6,995 nucleotides of DNA from Desulfuromonadaceae bacterium (GCA_013138655.1 WTCI01000144.1:1-6995), one strand, 5' to 3'. Positions 1 to 6,814 are shown, counted from the first letter of the stretch. Program-made: numbers and translations. The notes: a model not told the origin generated them from the letters alone.

Positions 1-1651
1 GGTTCACAGCTTTAAAGGAAACTGCGGCTTCTTCGGCTTCTCGGAGCTGGAGAAACTCAGCCACCAGATGGAAAATATCCTTGACCGTATCAAATCCGGC
101 TCGAAACTGGCAGTTGACAACCCGGCCGACCAACTGCTGGCGGCACTCGACATCCTCCAGCAGGGGGTCAATAACATTTCCGACGGTAACGAAGGGAAAC
201 CTGAGAATCTGGAGCAGAGTCTGAAGCAGCTGAAACTGCTGGTTCCACCATTGCTCGGTGAGTTCCTGGTTGAAGAAGGGGTTACAAAACAAGCCGTTTA
301 TCAAGCGGTTGAAACACAGAAAAAACCGGTCGGTGAAATCCTAAAAGAGCAGGGCGGGGCCTCAGCCAACCAGGTGGATAATGCCCTGAAAAAACAGCAG
401 GAAACTCTCGACAAAGCCAAGGCACAGGCAAAACCGGCCGCTCGCACCAAAACGCCTGCCAAACGTCAGGATATCCGTGTCGAGCTGGGAAAACTCGACA
501 GCCTGATCAACCTGATCGGTGAGCTGGTCATTGCCGAGAACATGCTGATCCACAATCCCGACCTGAAAGGGTTGGAACTGGAGAACTTCAACAAAGCCGG
601 CCAACACATGTCGAAACTGGTTCGTGAACTTCAGGAAATGGCCATGACCATCCGCATGATCCCGGTATCCGGGTTATTCCGCCGGATGATCCGCCTGGTT
701 CATGACATCTCGGTCAAAGCCGGCAAAAAGGTCGAACTGGAGCTGATCGGCGAAGAGACTGAAATTGACAAGACAGTCATTGAAACCATTACCGACCCAC
801 TGGTGCACCTGCTGCGCAACTCTCTCGACCATGGCCTTGAACCGCCGGAGGAGCGACTGGCCGCCGGCAAAAACGAAAAAGGCATGGTTCGCCTGCAGGC
901 CCGCCATGAAGAAGGGGAAGTCTGGGTCACCGTCGAAGATGACGGCCGCGGTCTGAATCACGAAAAAATTCTCGAAAAAGCCATCAGCAAAGGCATGATT
1001 GAAGGAGATGGCTCTGACTTGAGCGACAAAGTCATCTACAATATGATCTTTATGCCCGGCTTCTCGACCGCCGCTCAGGTCACCGACATCTCAGGCCGTG
1101 GTGTCGGTATGGACGTTGTTAAGCGCAATCTGGAAAAGATCAAAGGGAAGATTGACGTCACCAGTACCCCTGGGCAGGGAAGCAAAATCACCCTACGGAT
1201 TCCACTGACTCTGGCCATTATCGACGGTATGCTGGTGCGCGTCGGAACCACCACCTGTATCTTGCCGACCCTGTCGATCCTCGAAGCTTTTCGCCCCGAT
1301 ATGGAGCAGATCACCCTCACCCCGGACGGCGAAGAACTGGCCCGGGTTCGTGAGAACTTCTTCCCGATCGTCCGGCTACACGAAATCCTCGGGAAAGAAC
1401 CCGATTCTCGGAAGTTACCGGACGGTATCCTGATCGTCCTCGAATACCAGAACAGTCGTTTCTGCCTGTTCGTTGACGAAATTGTCGGACAACAGCAGAC
1501 CGTCATTAAAGGGCTGTCAGACTTTATCGGCAATGTCACCGGAGTCTCCGGCTGCACCATCCTTGGCGATGGCGGTGTCAGCCTGATCCTGGATGTCGGC
1601 GGTCTGGTCGAATCGGCAGAAAATAAAAAAATCACATCAGAAGAAGAATAA
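1..1651 (+). CDS. cheA: Chemotaxis sensor histidine kinase CheA (5' partial)
   Basis: CheA autophosphorylates on a His in its Hpt domain under receptor/CheW control and passes phosphate to CheY and CheB. The frame is open from base 2 (549 residues visible), so the ATG at 68 is internal. Residues 1-23 hold the Hpt core HSFKG, with the likely phospho-His at residue 2 (bases 5-7). Residues 85-132 hold two MshEN-like repeat units, followed by a Lys/Ala-rich linker (about 133-155). The P3 dimerisation helices start near 157. The P4 ATPase has its N box near 270-280 (RNSLDHG), G1 DDGRG at 313-317, F box MPGFSTA near 351-357 and G2 GRGVGMDVV at 365-373. A CheW-like P5 domain runs from about 405 to 540. 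All kinase motifs are intact. About 45 N-terminal residues are missing, so the full protein would be near 595 aa, short for CheA because no classical P2 domain is seen. cheW follows after 23 nt. Confidence 0.97.
   Translation, partial: VHSFKGNCGFFGFSELEKLSHQMENILDRIKSGSKLAVDNPADQLLAALDILQQGVNNISDGNEGKPENLEQSLKQLKLLVPPLLGEFLVEEGVTKQAVYQAVETQKKPVGEILKEQGGASANQVDNALKKQQETLDKAKAQAKPAARTKTPAKRQDIRVELGKLDSLINLIGELVIAENMLIHNPDLKGLELENFNKAGQHMSKLVRELQEMAMTIRMIPVSGLFRRMIRLVHDISVKAGKKVELELIGEETEIDKTVIETITDPLVHLLRNSLDHGLEPPEERLAAGKNEKGMVRLQARHEEGEVWVTVEDDGRGLNHEKILEKAISKGMIEGDGSDLSDKVIYNMIFMPGFSTAAQVTDISGRGVGMDVVKRNLEKIKGKIDVTSTPGQGSKITLRIPLTLAIIDGMLVRVGTTTCILPTLSILEAFRPDMEQITLTPDGEELARVRENFFPIVRLHEILGKEPDSRKLPDGILIVLEYQNSRFCLFVDEIVGQQQTVIKGLSDFIGNVTGVSGCTILGDGGVSLILDVGGLVESAENKKITSEEE
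254..397 (+). repeat. Two MshEN-like repeat units encoded inside cheA
   Basis: Two degenerate protein-level units lie between the Hpt and P3 domains. Unit 1 (bases 254-319) begins LGEFLVEEG and ends in VETQ; unit 2 (329-397) begins VGEILKEQG and ends in LKKQ. Both follow the pattern hGEhLxExG, then about 10 residues, then a helix ending in Q. This is the pattern of the N-terminal domain of PilB/GspE/MshE ATPases, which binds cyclic di-GMP in MshE. Unit 1 is one residue shorter after its last glycine. The Arg that normally precedes LG in c-di-GMP-binding versions is absent from both units (LLG and PVG), so ligand binding is doubtful. The fold is inferred from pattern only. Confidence 0.6.
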
Positions 1652-1662
1652 ATCCCGCGGTG

Positions 1663-1668
1663 AAGGAG
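1663..1668 (+). promoter_or_regulatory. Ribosome binding site that sets the cheW start
   Basis: AAGGAG lies 6 nt before ATG 1675. An in-frame GTG at 1660 would put this motif inside the gene and has no Shine-Dalgarno sequence of its own, so ATG 1675 is preferred. Confidence 0.85.
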
Positions 1669-1674
1669 AAAAGC

Positions 1675-2178
1675 ATGGCTGAAGATAGCAGCATTATCAG
1701 TGTCGATAGCGAGGACACACAAAAAGACAAGTACCTGACCTTTCATCTCGCCGGCGAAGATTACGGCATTGAAATCTGTTATGTCATCGAAATTATCGGC
1801 ATCCAGAACATTACCGATGTTCCTGACATGCCGGCCTTTATCCGCGGGGTCATCAACCTGCGCGGCAAAGTCATTCCGGTGATGGATGTCCGTGCCCGTT
1901 TCAGTCTGCCCGATCGTGACTACGATGACCGCACCTGTATCATTGTTGTCAATATCGACGGAACCGAGGTCGGCCTGGTCGTTGACGAGGTCAGTGAAGT
2001 AGCCGATATCCCCGAAGCCAGCGTTGAACCGCCGCCCCGCACCGGGAAAGGTACGGGCGGTCAGTACATCCAGGGGATGGGCAAAATCGGCAAAGAGGTA
2101 AAGATCTTGCTGAATATCCATAAACTCCTTTTCAGCGAGGAGATGATGGCATTGGTTGCCACCCAGGAAGAACAGTAA
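1675..2178 (+). CDS. cheW: Chemotaxis coupling protein CheW
   Basis: CheW is the cytoplasmic adaptor that links receptor tips to the P5 domain of CheA in the signalling array. The protein is 167 aa, a normal length, and consists of one CheW/SH3-like domain (about residues 18-155). The family core is clear: a KYLTFHLAGEDYGI strand pair near 19-32, then PAFIRGVINLRGKVIPVMD at 53-71 with the hallmark NLRG at 61-64, then VGLVVDEVSEV near 99-109. The short acidic N-terminus (residues 1-16) is probably disordered. The start at ATG 1675 is chosen for its AAGGAG. It lies 23 nt after cheA, its usual partner, and 32 nt before cheR. No key residue appears to be missing. Confidence 0.97.
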   Translation: MAEDSSIISVDSEDTQKDKYLTFHLAGEDYGIEICYVIEIIGIQNITDVPDMPAFIRGVINLRGKVIPVMDVRARFSLPDRDYDDRTCIIVVNIDGTEVGLVVDEVSEVADIPEASVEPPPRTGKGTGGQYIQGMGKIGKEVKILLNIHKLLFSEEMMALVATQEEQ

Positions 2179-2179
2179 A

Positions 2180-2214
2180 CCTCCCAGGAGGCTGGCCGGG
2201 AATTGCTGGAATGA
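2180..2214 (+). promoter_or_regulatory. Unusual translation-initiation region of cheR
   Basis: The only strong Shine-Dalgarno sequence before cheR is GGAGG at 2187-2191, 19 nt from ATG 2211, which is too far for ordinary use. It lies in two mutually exclusive short hairpins: CCTC (2180-2183) can pair with GAGG (2188-2191), or CCAG (2184-2187) can pair with CTGG (2192-2195), leaving GAGG in the loop. A three-codon reading frame TTG CTG GAA TGA (2203-2214) starts 11 nt after GGAGG, and its stop overlaps ATG 2211 as ATGA. The sequence features are direct observations; any regulatory role is inference. Confidence 0.35.
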
Positions 2215-3086
2215 GCATGAACAACAATCAACAGCAGCGATCTCAGACAAGCAACATGATGTCGATTTCAGACAATGAATTCGGCCAGTTGCGCGATCTG
2301 ATTCAGAAGCGCTTCGGAATCAACCTGACCGATCAGAAACGTTCGCTGCTGGTCGGCCGCTTGCAAAAGATGATGCGGCGACTGAACCTGGGAACCTTTT
2401 CCCAGTACTACCAGTACCTGACAGACGACAAAACAGAAGCAGCACTGGGTGAATTAGTCGACCTGATTTCCACTAACCACACCTATTTCAACCGGGAAAA
2501 AGATCATTTCGATTATTTTTATGAAACGGCCTTACCGAGAATCGCTACAATACTTCAGCGGGAAAACCGCAAAGACCTGCGCATCTGGTGTGCCGGCTGT
2601 TCAACCGGGGAAGAACCCTACACCCTGCTGATGCTGATGATGGAATATTTCGGCAACGATTACAGCTCCTGGGATGCCGGGATTCTGGCGACGGATATCT
2701 CCGACCGCGCCCTGACCACAGCCCGGCGCGGAACCTACAGCACCGACCGGGTCATGCAACTCCCGGAAAACCTCCGGCGGAAATATTTCACACCCGCCGG
2801 CGACGGGGAAATGGCGGTCATCGACAAGGTTAAACGCGAAGTAACCTTCCGCCGCTTTAACCTGATGAACACCGGCTTTCCCTTTAAGAAACCTTTTCAG
2901 ATGATCTTTTGCAGGAATGTTATGATTTACTTTGACCAGCCGACCCGTGATGCCCTGGTCGGCCGCTACCACCAGTTTACCGAGCCGGAGGGGTACCTGT
3001 TTATCGGCCATTCAGAAACCCTCGGCCGCAGCCAGACCCGCTACAAATACCTCAAGCCGGCACTCTATCAGAAGGGAGGCTCTTGA
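2211..3086 (+). CDS. cheR: Chemoreceptor methyltransferase CheR
   Basis: CheR transfers methyl groups from S-adenosylmethionine to receptor glutamates, the adaptation arm opposed by CheB. The product is 291 aa, normal for the family. An N-terminal helical domain (about 20-85) is followed by the SAM methyltransferase domain. Visible motifs are TNHTYFNRE at 88-96, the SAM loop RIWCAGCSTGEEPYTL at 124-139, ATDIS at 160-164, FCRNVMIYFD at 233-242 and GYLFIGHSE at 261-269. The start is uncertain: ATG 2211 and ATG 2217 both lack a good nearby Shine-Dalgarno sequence, and ATGs at 2256/2259 lie just before the conserved domain, so the polar N-terminus (MSMNNNQQQR) may not all be made. The stop overlaps the cheB start by one base (TGATG). 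Confidence 0.96.
   Translation: MSMNNNQQQRSQTSNMMSISDNEFGQLRDLIQKRFGINLTDQKRSLLVGRLQKMMRRLNLGTFSQYYQYLTDDKTEAALGELVDLISTNHTYFNREKDHFDYFYETALPRIATILQRENRKDLRIWCAGCSTGEEPYTLLMLMMEYFGNDYSSWDAGILATDISDRALTTARRGTYSTDRVMQLPENLRRKYFTPAGDGEMAVIDKVKREVTFRRFNLMNTGFPFKKPFQMIFCRNVMIYFDQPTRDALVGRYHQFTEPEGYLFIGHSETLGRSQTRYKYLKPALYQKGGS
3074..3079 (+). promoter_or_regulatory. Ribosome binding site of cheB inside the cheR end
   Basis: GGGAGG lies 6 nt before ATG 3086, within the last codons of cheR. With the TGATG stop/start junction at 3084-3088 this suggests translational coupling. A TTG at 3083 directly before the ATG is in frame but is the poorer choice. Confidence 0.75.
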
Positions 3087-4144
3087 TGGGTCGGGTTATT
3101 CGTGTTCTCATTATTGATGATTCTGCCCTGGTCAGAAAAATTCTCAGCCAGGGATTGTCGATGGATCCGAATATCGAGGTCATCGGCACCGCATCCGACC
3201 CCTACATCGCCCGCGATAAAATCGTCGAGTTGCAGCCGGATGTGCTGACGCTGGATGTCGAAATGCCGCGCATGGATGGTGTCGCCTTCCTGCGTAAACT
3301 GATGCCGCAGTGCCCGATTCCGACGGTCATGGTCAGTTCCCTGACCCAACGCGGCAAACAGATTACCATAGATGCCTTGGATGCCGGGGCTGTCGACTTT
3401 GTTGCCAAACCAACCAGCAACGTGGCTGCCGGGCTGAACGCCATGCTGATGGAGCTGCGCGCCAAGATTAAAATTGCCTCCACGGCGAACGTTTCCCACT
3501 GGAAAGGGAAGCAGATCGTCCCACCGACACAGGCTGCCGCAGTCGGCTCCAAGGCCCTGGCCGAATCGACTGACAAGGTGATCGCCATCGGTGCCTCGAC
3601 CGGCGGCACTGAAGCAATCCGCCGGGTTATCGAGAAGTTCCCCGCAACCACCTCCGGTGTGGTCATTGTCCAACATATGCCGCCCGGATTTACCAAGATG
3701 TTTTCTGACCGCTTGGACCAGCTCTGTCAGATGCAGGTCAAGGAAGCTGCTGATGGCGACCGGATCCGTGCCGGGCTGATTCTGGTGGCGCCGGGAGGTG
3801 TGCAGATGAAAGTTATCCGCAGCGGCGGTTTTTACCAGGTGCGCTGCAGGGGCACGGAAAAAGTCAGCAGGCACTGTCCTTCTGTCGATGTGATGATGCA
3901 CTCGATCGCCGAACAGGTGGGGCGCAATTCCGTCGGCGCAATGCTCACCGGCATGGGGCAGGACGGTGCCGAGGGAATGCTCGCCATGAAACGGGCGGGT
4001 GCTCGCTGTATTGCTCAGGATGAAGCCTCTTCGGTCGTTTTCGGCATGCCGAAAATCGCCTATGAAAAAGGTGGCGCAGAACGACTGGTACCATTGGAAC
4101 AGATCTCCACCTCCCTGTTAGACTTACTCACGGAGAAAAAATAA
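3086..4144 (+). CDS. cheB: Chemotaxis response regulator protein-glutamate methylesterase/deamidase CheB
   Basis: CheB removes methyl groups from receptor glutamates, and deamidates some glutamines, when phosphorylated by CheA. The protein is 352 aa with both standard domains. The receiver (about 5-125) has the acidic pair D11/D12, phospho-acceptor D57 in LTLDVEMPRMDG, S84/S85 and K108 in FVAKP. A linker of about 35 residues follows. The methylesterase (about 163-350) has S171 in GASTGGT, H197 in VQHMPPGF and D293 in GMGQDG; the spacings between these three residues (26 and 96) equal those I recall for the Ser-His-Asp triad of Salmonella CheB. All catalytic residues are therefore present. It overlaps cheR by 1 nt and abuts cheD with no gap, as expected for a coupled adaptation module. 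Confidence 0.98.
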   Translation: MGRVIRVLIIDDSALVRKILSQGLSMDPNIEVIGTASDPYIARDKIVELQPDVLTLDVEMPRMDGVAFLRKLMPQCPIPTVMVSSLTQRGKQITIDALDAGAVDFVAKPTSNVAAGLNAMLMELRAKIKIASTANVSHWKGKQIVPPTQAAAVGSKALAESTDKVIAIGASTGGTEAIRRVIEKFPATTSGVVIVQHMPPGFTKMFSDRLDQLCQMQVKEAADGDRIRAGLILVAPGGVQMKVIRSGGFYQVRCRGTEKVSRHCPSVDVMMHSIAEQVGRNSVGAMLTGMGQDGAEGMLAMKRAGARCIAQDEASSVVFGMPKIAYEKGGAERLVPLEQISTSLLDLLTEKK

Positions 4145-4633
4145 ATGGGACAAGTCATCTTAGGAGTCGGTGACTACGGAGCATCAAACAATCCCACGGA
4201 CGAGGTGAAGACCTTTGCCCTGGGATCCTGTGTCTCCGTCATTCTCCTCGATCCGAAGACCAAAACTGTCGGCATGGCCCATGTGGCTCTACCCGACTCT
4301 TCAATCAACAAGGCCAAGGCCACCGAAAAGCCGGGATACTTTGCCGACACGGCGATACCGGCCCTGTTGGCAGAAATGACCAAATATGGTTGCCACAAAA
4401 AAGGCAAGGGAATGGTGGTCAAACTTTGCGGCGGGGCAAATGTTATGGACACGAACGATACCTTCCAGATCGGTAAACGCAATGCTCTGGCCATCAAAAA
4501 AATTCTCTGGGCGCATGGCATGGGTGCTGTTGCCGAGGACCTGGGGGAGAATTTCAGCCGCACGGTCACAATTTCAGTCGGGGCAGGACAGGTGACGCTC
4601 AGCTCACCCGGTCGACCGAACTGGCAACTCTAG
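4145..4633 (+). CDS. cheD: Chemoreceptor glutamine deamidase CheD
   Basis: CheD deamidates specific receptor glutamines to glutamates and in some bacteria binds and stimulates CheC. The protein is 162 aa, a normal single-domain length. The signature TFALGSCVSVILLD is at 23-36, followed by GMAHVALPDS at 43-52. The presumed catalytic set is C29, H46 and T23, with the same spacing as Cys27/His44/Thr21 of Thermotoga CheD. The later conserved strand VVKLCGGANVM is at 91-101 and KRNALAI at 111-117. The ATG follows the cheB stop directly, and its GGAG (4132-4135) lies within the end of cheB. No CheC is encoded in the window; the phosphatase genes downstream look like CheX, so the role here is most simply receptor deamidation. 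Confidence 0.96.
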   Translation: MGQVILGVGDYGASNNPTDEVKTFALGSCVSVILLDPKTKTVGMAHVALPDSSINKAKATEKPGYFADTAIPALLAEMTKYGCHKKGKGMVVKLCGGANVMDTNDTFQIGKRNALAIKKILWAHGMGAVAEDLGENFSRTVTISVGAGQVTLSSPGRPNWQL

Positions 4634-4644
4634 GGGAATCGCCT

Positions 4645-5523
4645 ATGAAGACTATCAGCCATGACGAGCTCAAAAAGATTGTCAAATCTTCCCCGATGCT
4701 TTCAGTCAGCGCTTCCCGCTTACTGCAACTGACCTCCAACCCTGACCACGATCTGATGGATGTCGTCAATCTGGTCAAAACCGACGCCAATTTAACCGCC
4801 CGGGTTCTGAAATTGGTGAATTCTGCGGCCTTCGGCCTGATTAATGAAATCACCTCCATCGATCGGGCCATCTCTTACCTGGGGGAACGGTTCATCGTCA
4901 GTATCGCTCTGGGAGATTGTGTCGGCAAAGTATTTGAAAAAAAACTGGCCGGCTACGAAGCCGCCAGTGGCGACCTGTGGAAACATGATCTGCGAACCGC
5001 CATCGCCGCCCGCGAAGTGGTTGTCCAGGGAGGGATGGAGATCAGTCCCGATCTGGCTTTTACCGCCGGCCTGCTGCATGACATCGGCAAAGCATTGATC
5101 TCTGATTATCTGAAAGATTCGGCTCCGGAAGCGATCGAGCTGATCACCTCACACGACAGTGCCGATTACCTCGATGCCGAAGAAAAGCTGATCGGTTTCG
5201 ATCACACCCAGGCGGGTTTTGAATTGGCCAAGGCCTGGCAACTGCCGGAAAAGTTGGCTGAAGCGATCCGTTACCATCACAGTCCGGCCGAAGCCAGTGA
5301 AGCATTCCGGCCGCTGGTTTACGCCGTCCACCTGGGCGACAACATCGCCATGATGGGCGGATTCGGCACCGGCTCCGACAGCATGCGCTACCGTCTTGAC
5401 GCCAACTACACCGACTATATATCTCTGACACCGAACACCTTGGCAAGCATTATGCTGACTGTCGATAGCGAGTTCGACAAACTCGAGCAATCCGTTGCCA
5501 GCACAGGGGAAGACAAAAGATGA
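4645..5523 (+). CDS. HDOD-domain signalling protein with retained HD motif
   Basis: The 292-aa soluble protein is one HDOD domain (about residues 14-215) plus a C-terminal extension. HDOD domains are HD-phosphohydrolase relatives, usually without known activity, found in signalling proteins of many proteobacteria. Family features are LKLVNSAAFGL near 55-65, SIDRAISYLGE near 71-81, LLHDIGK at 143-149 and AIRYHH at 207-212. Unusually, residues in the order expected for HD-type metal ligands are present: D110/H114, H145-D146, H187, H211/H212 and D232, with K149 four after H145. No GYP motif follows HH, so it is not a standard HD-GYP phosphodiesterase. The start has GGGGA at 4633-4637, 7 nt before the ATG. 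It lies 11 nt after cheD, and its stop overlaps the next receiver gene by 4 nt, suggesting that the two products act together. Substrate or partner unknown. Confidence 0.93.
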   Translation: MKTISHDELKKIVKSSPMLSVSASRLLQLTSNPDHDLMDVVNLVKTDANLTARVLKLVNSAAFGLINEITSIDRAISYLGERFIVSIALGDCVGKVFEKKLAGYEAASGDLWKHDLRTAIAAREVVVQGGMEISPDLAFTAGLLHDIGKALISDYLKDSAPEAIELITSHDSADYLDAEEKLIGFDHTQAGFELAKAWQLPEKLAEAIRYHHSPAEASEAFRPLVYAVHLGDNIAMMGGFGTGSDSMRYRLDANYTDYISLTPNTLASIMLTVDSEFDKLEQSVASTGEDKR

Positions 5524-5894
5524 AACGAATTATTATCGCGGATGACTCAGCAACCGCCCGGATGTTTATCAAACGCTGCCTGCAGATCATCGGTCTCGGG
5601 GATGCCGAAATTATTTATGCCGAGAATGGCAAAGAGGCCTTGGCCGCAGCCAAGGAACAGTGTCCGGATATTCTGCTGACTGATCTCAATATGCCGGTTA
5701 TGGACGGTGAGACCTTGCTCAAATGGGTCAAGGCCAGCCCCAAGCTCTGTGAGCTACCGGTCATCATCATCACCAGTGCCGGCAACCCGGCAAAAGAAGC
5801 CCAACTATTGGAGTTGGGGGCCCGCCAGGTGATCAACAAGCCGGTTTCGCCCCCGATCATGATGAATGCCCTCAAGGACTTCCTCGAGGACTGA
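5520..5894 (+). CDS. cheY: CheY-like single-domain response regulator (first copy)
   Basis: This is a stand-alone receiver of 124 aa with no output domain. It has acidic pair D8/D9, phospho-acceptor D55 in LLTDLNMPVMDG, T85 in IIITSAG and K107 in VINKPV, so it should accept phosphate, probably from the CheA encoded upstream. The residue three before the conserved Lys is V104 where enteric CheY has the Tyr106 switch. The start codon overlaps the HDOD stop as ATGA (5520-5523), and AGGGGA (5505-5510) lies 9 nt upstream, which suggests coupled translation with the HDOD gene. It may act on a motor, as a phosphate sink, or as the regulator of the HDOD protein; the sequence does not decide. It differs widely from the second copy, so it is not a recent duplicate. 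Confidence 0.93.
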   Translation: MKRIIIADDSATARMFIKRCLQIIGLGDAEIIYAENGKEALAAAKEQCPDILLTDLNMPVMDGETLLKWVKASPKLCELPVIIITSAGNPAKEAQLLELGARQVINKPVSPPIMMNALKDFLED

Positions 5895-5917
5895 ACTGAT
5901 AATTCAAGGAGAGCGGC

Positions 5918-6394
5918 ATGATCGAGCATAAACCTCTTTTCGAAGCAATGAAGCAGGCCGTCAGCCAGACACTGGAGAACATGGCCTTTGTGGAGACCAT
6001 GGAGCATTATGATCAGAACTATGAACTCCCGGCCGAAGACCTGGTCTGGACCAGCATGCTGATTATGGACCCGGTACAGGGAGAACTCCACCTGGCGATG
6101 AGCAAAGCCCTGCTGGTTAAGCTGACCACGGCGATTTTCGCCCTGGACATTGATGAAGTCACTGAAAGCCACCTACACGACAGCTTGGATGAACTCCTTA
6201 ACACGATCGGCGGGCTGTTTATGACCAACCTTTTGGCCGACAACCAAACCTACCAACTAGGGCTGCCAGAGTTTGGCGAAGGGGAACTCCCGCCACCGGA
6301 ACCGAATTCCGTCATCTGGAAACTGATGACCTCGGATGAAGATCCGCTTCAGGTGATCGCCACCGGAGCCCCTCTGGTCGCACTGAAAGACTGA
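5918..6394 (+). CDS. cheX: CheX-type CheY-phosphate phosphatase (first copy)
   Basis: The 158-aa protein belongs to the CheC/CheX/FliY phosphatase superfamily, which dephosphorylates CheY-P. The signature is at residues 88-95 (DSLDELLN): D88, E92 and N95, the acidic/amide pair on the helix that performs the phosphatase chemistry, followed by GGLFMTNLL and a proline at 117. This is close to the family pattern [D/S]-x3-E-x2-N-x22-P, with one residue fewer before the proline. Only one such motif is present, whereas CheC normally has two, so CheX is the better name. The strand LIMDPVQGELHLAMS near 48-62 also fits the fold. The start has AAGGAG at 5906-5911, 6 nt before the ATG. It is set 23 nt after one cheY and 48 nt before another. 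Confidence 0.85.
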   Translation: MIEHKPLFEAMKQAVSQTLENMAFVETMEHYDQNYELPAEDLVWTSMLIMDPVQGELHLAMSKALLVKLTTAIFALDIDEVTESHLHDSLDELLNTIGGLFMTNLLADNQTYQLGLPEFGEGELPPPEPNSVIWKLMTSDEDPLQVIATGAPLVALKD

Positions 6395-6442
6395 ACAGGT
6401 AGATATTTATTTGAACTTTTACCCTTCATAAGGAGAACGAAA
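6395..6442 (+). other. AT-rich spacer between cheX and second cheY
   Basis: This 48-nt gap is about 31% G+C by my count, much lower than the flanking genes. It ends in AAGGAG (6430-6435), 7 nt before the cheY start. No hairpin is seen. A -10-like TATTTAT (6404-6410) can be picked out, but no convincing -35 accompanies it, so a promoter is only a possibility. Confidence 0.4.
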
Positions 6443-6814
6443 ATGGGCAAAACGGTATTAATTGTTGATGATTCCAACACCATGCGCAAAATTGTCGCCC
6501 GCGCCCTGCGGCAGGCAGGTCTCGATTTTGACGAAATCCTTGAAGCCGCTGACGGTCAGGAAGCCTTGAATGTCCTCGCTGACAACACGGTTGATGTAAT
6601 CCTGAGTGATATCAACATGCCGAATATGAACGGCCTGGAATTCCTGAAAGCCAAAGCGGAAGATGACGCAATTAAAGACATCCCGGTGGTGATGATCTCC
6701 ACTGAGACGGGTGCGGACATCATCGATGAAGCCAAATCCTATGGAGCCAAAGGCGCGATCAAAAAACCGTTCACTCCCGACCTGATTAACGAAACCCTGG
6801 GCGCCTTACTCTAA
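6443..6814 (+). CDS. cheY: CheY chemotaxis response regulator (second copy)
   Basis: This is a 123-aa single receiver domain, the more CheY-like of the two copies. It has D9/D10, phospho-acceptor D56 in ILSDINMPNMNG, T87 in VVMISTETG and K108 in IKKPF. The SNTMRKIVARAL helix after the acidic pair resembles classical chemotaxis CheY. Two differences from enteric CheY are visible: A105 replaces the switch Tyr (three before K108), and the usual MDG after the phosphorylation loop reads MNG. Both are known variations among bacterial receivers and need not affect phosphorylation. It has a strong AAGGAG 7 nt before the ATG and lies between two cheX-like genes. It is probably the main diffusible output of the CheA encoded upstream, though the motor target is not visible here. 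Confidence 0.95.
   Translation: MGKTVLIVDDSNTMRKIVARALRQAGLDFDEILEAADGQEALNVLADNTVDVILSDINMPNMNGLEFLKAKAEDDAIKDIPVVMISTETGADIIDEAKSYGAKGAIKKPFTPDLINETLGALL

Noticed and set aside
68..70. ATG as the start of cheA
   Set aside because: The same frame is open upstream to the window edge and encodes the Hpt phosphorylation motif HSFKG, so the gene begins outside the window.
1660..1662. GTG as the start of cheW
   Set aside because: It has no Shine-Dalgarno sequence, and the AAGGAG at 1663-1668 is correctly placed for ATG 1675.
1075..2250. Long open frame of 391 codons on the minus strand opposite the cheA end, cheW and the cheR start
   Set aside because: It spans three clearly conserved genes and their junctions, its product has no recognisable domain, and it is explained by the codon bias of the + strand genes.
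3068..3901. 277-codon minus-strand open frame opposite cheB
   Set aside because: The composition is His/Gln/Asn-rich shadow sequence, no family is recognisable, and cheB is intact with all catalytic residues.
5918..6394. Naming the first phosphatase CheC
   Set aside because: Only one D-x3-E-x2-N motif is seen; CheC normally has two, one in each half.
5520..6814. Recent tandem duplication of cheY
   Set aside because: The two receivers share only family-level motifs and differ at most other positions, so they are old paralogues.
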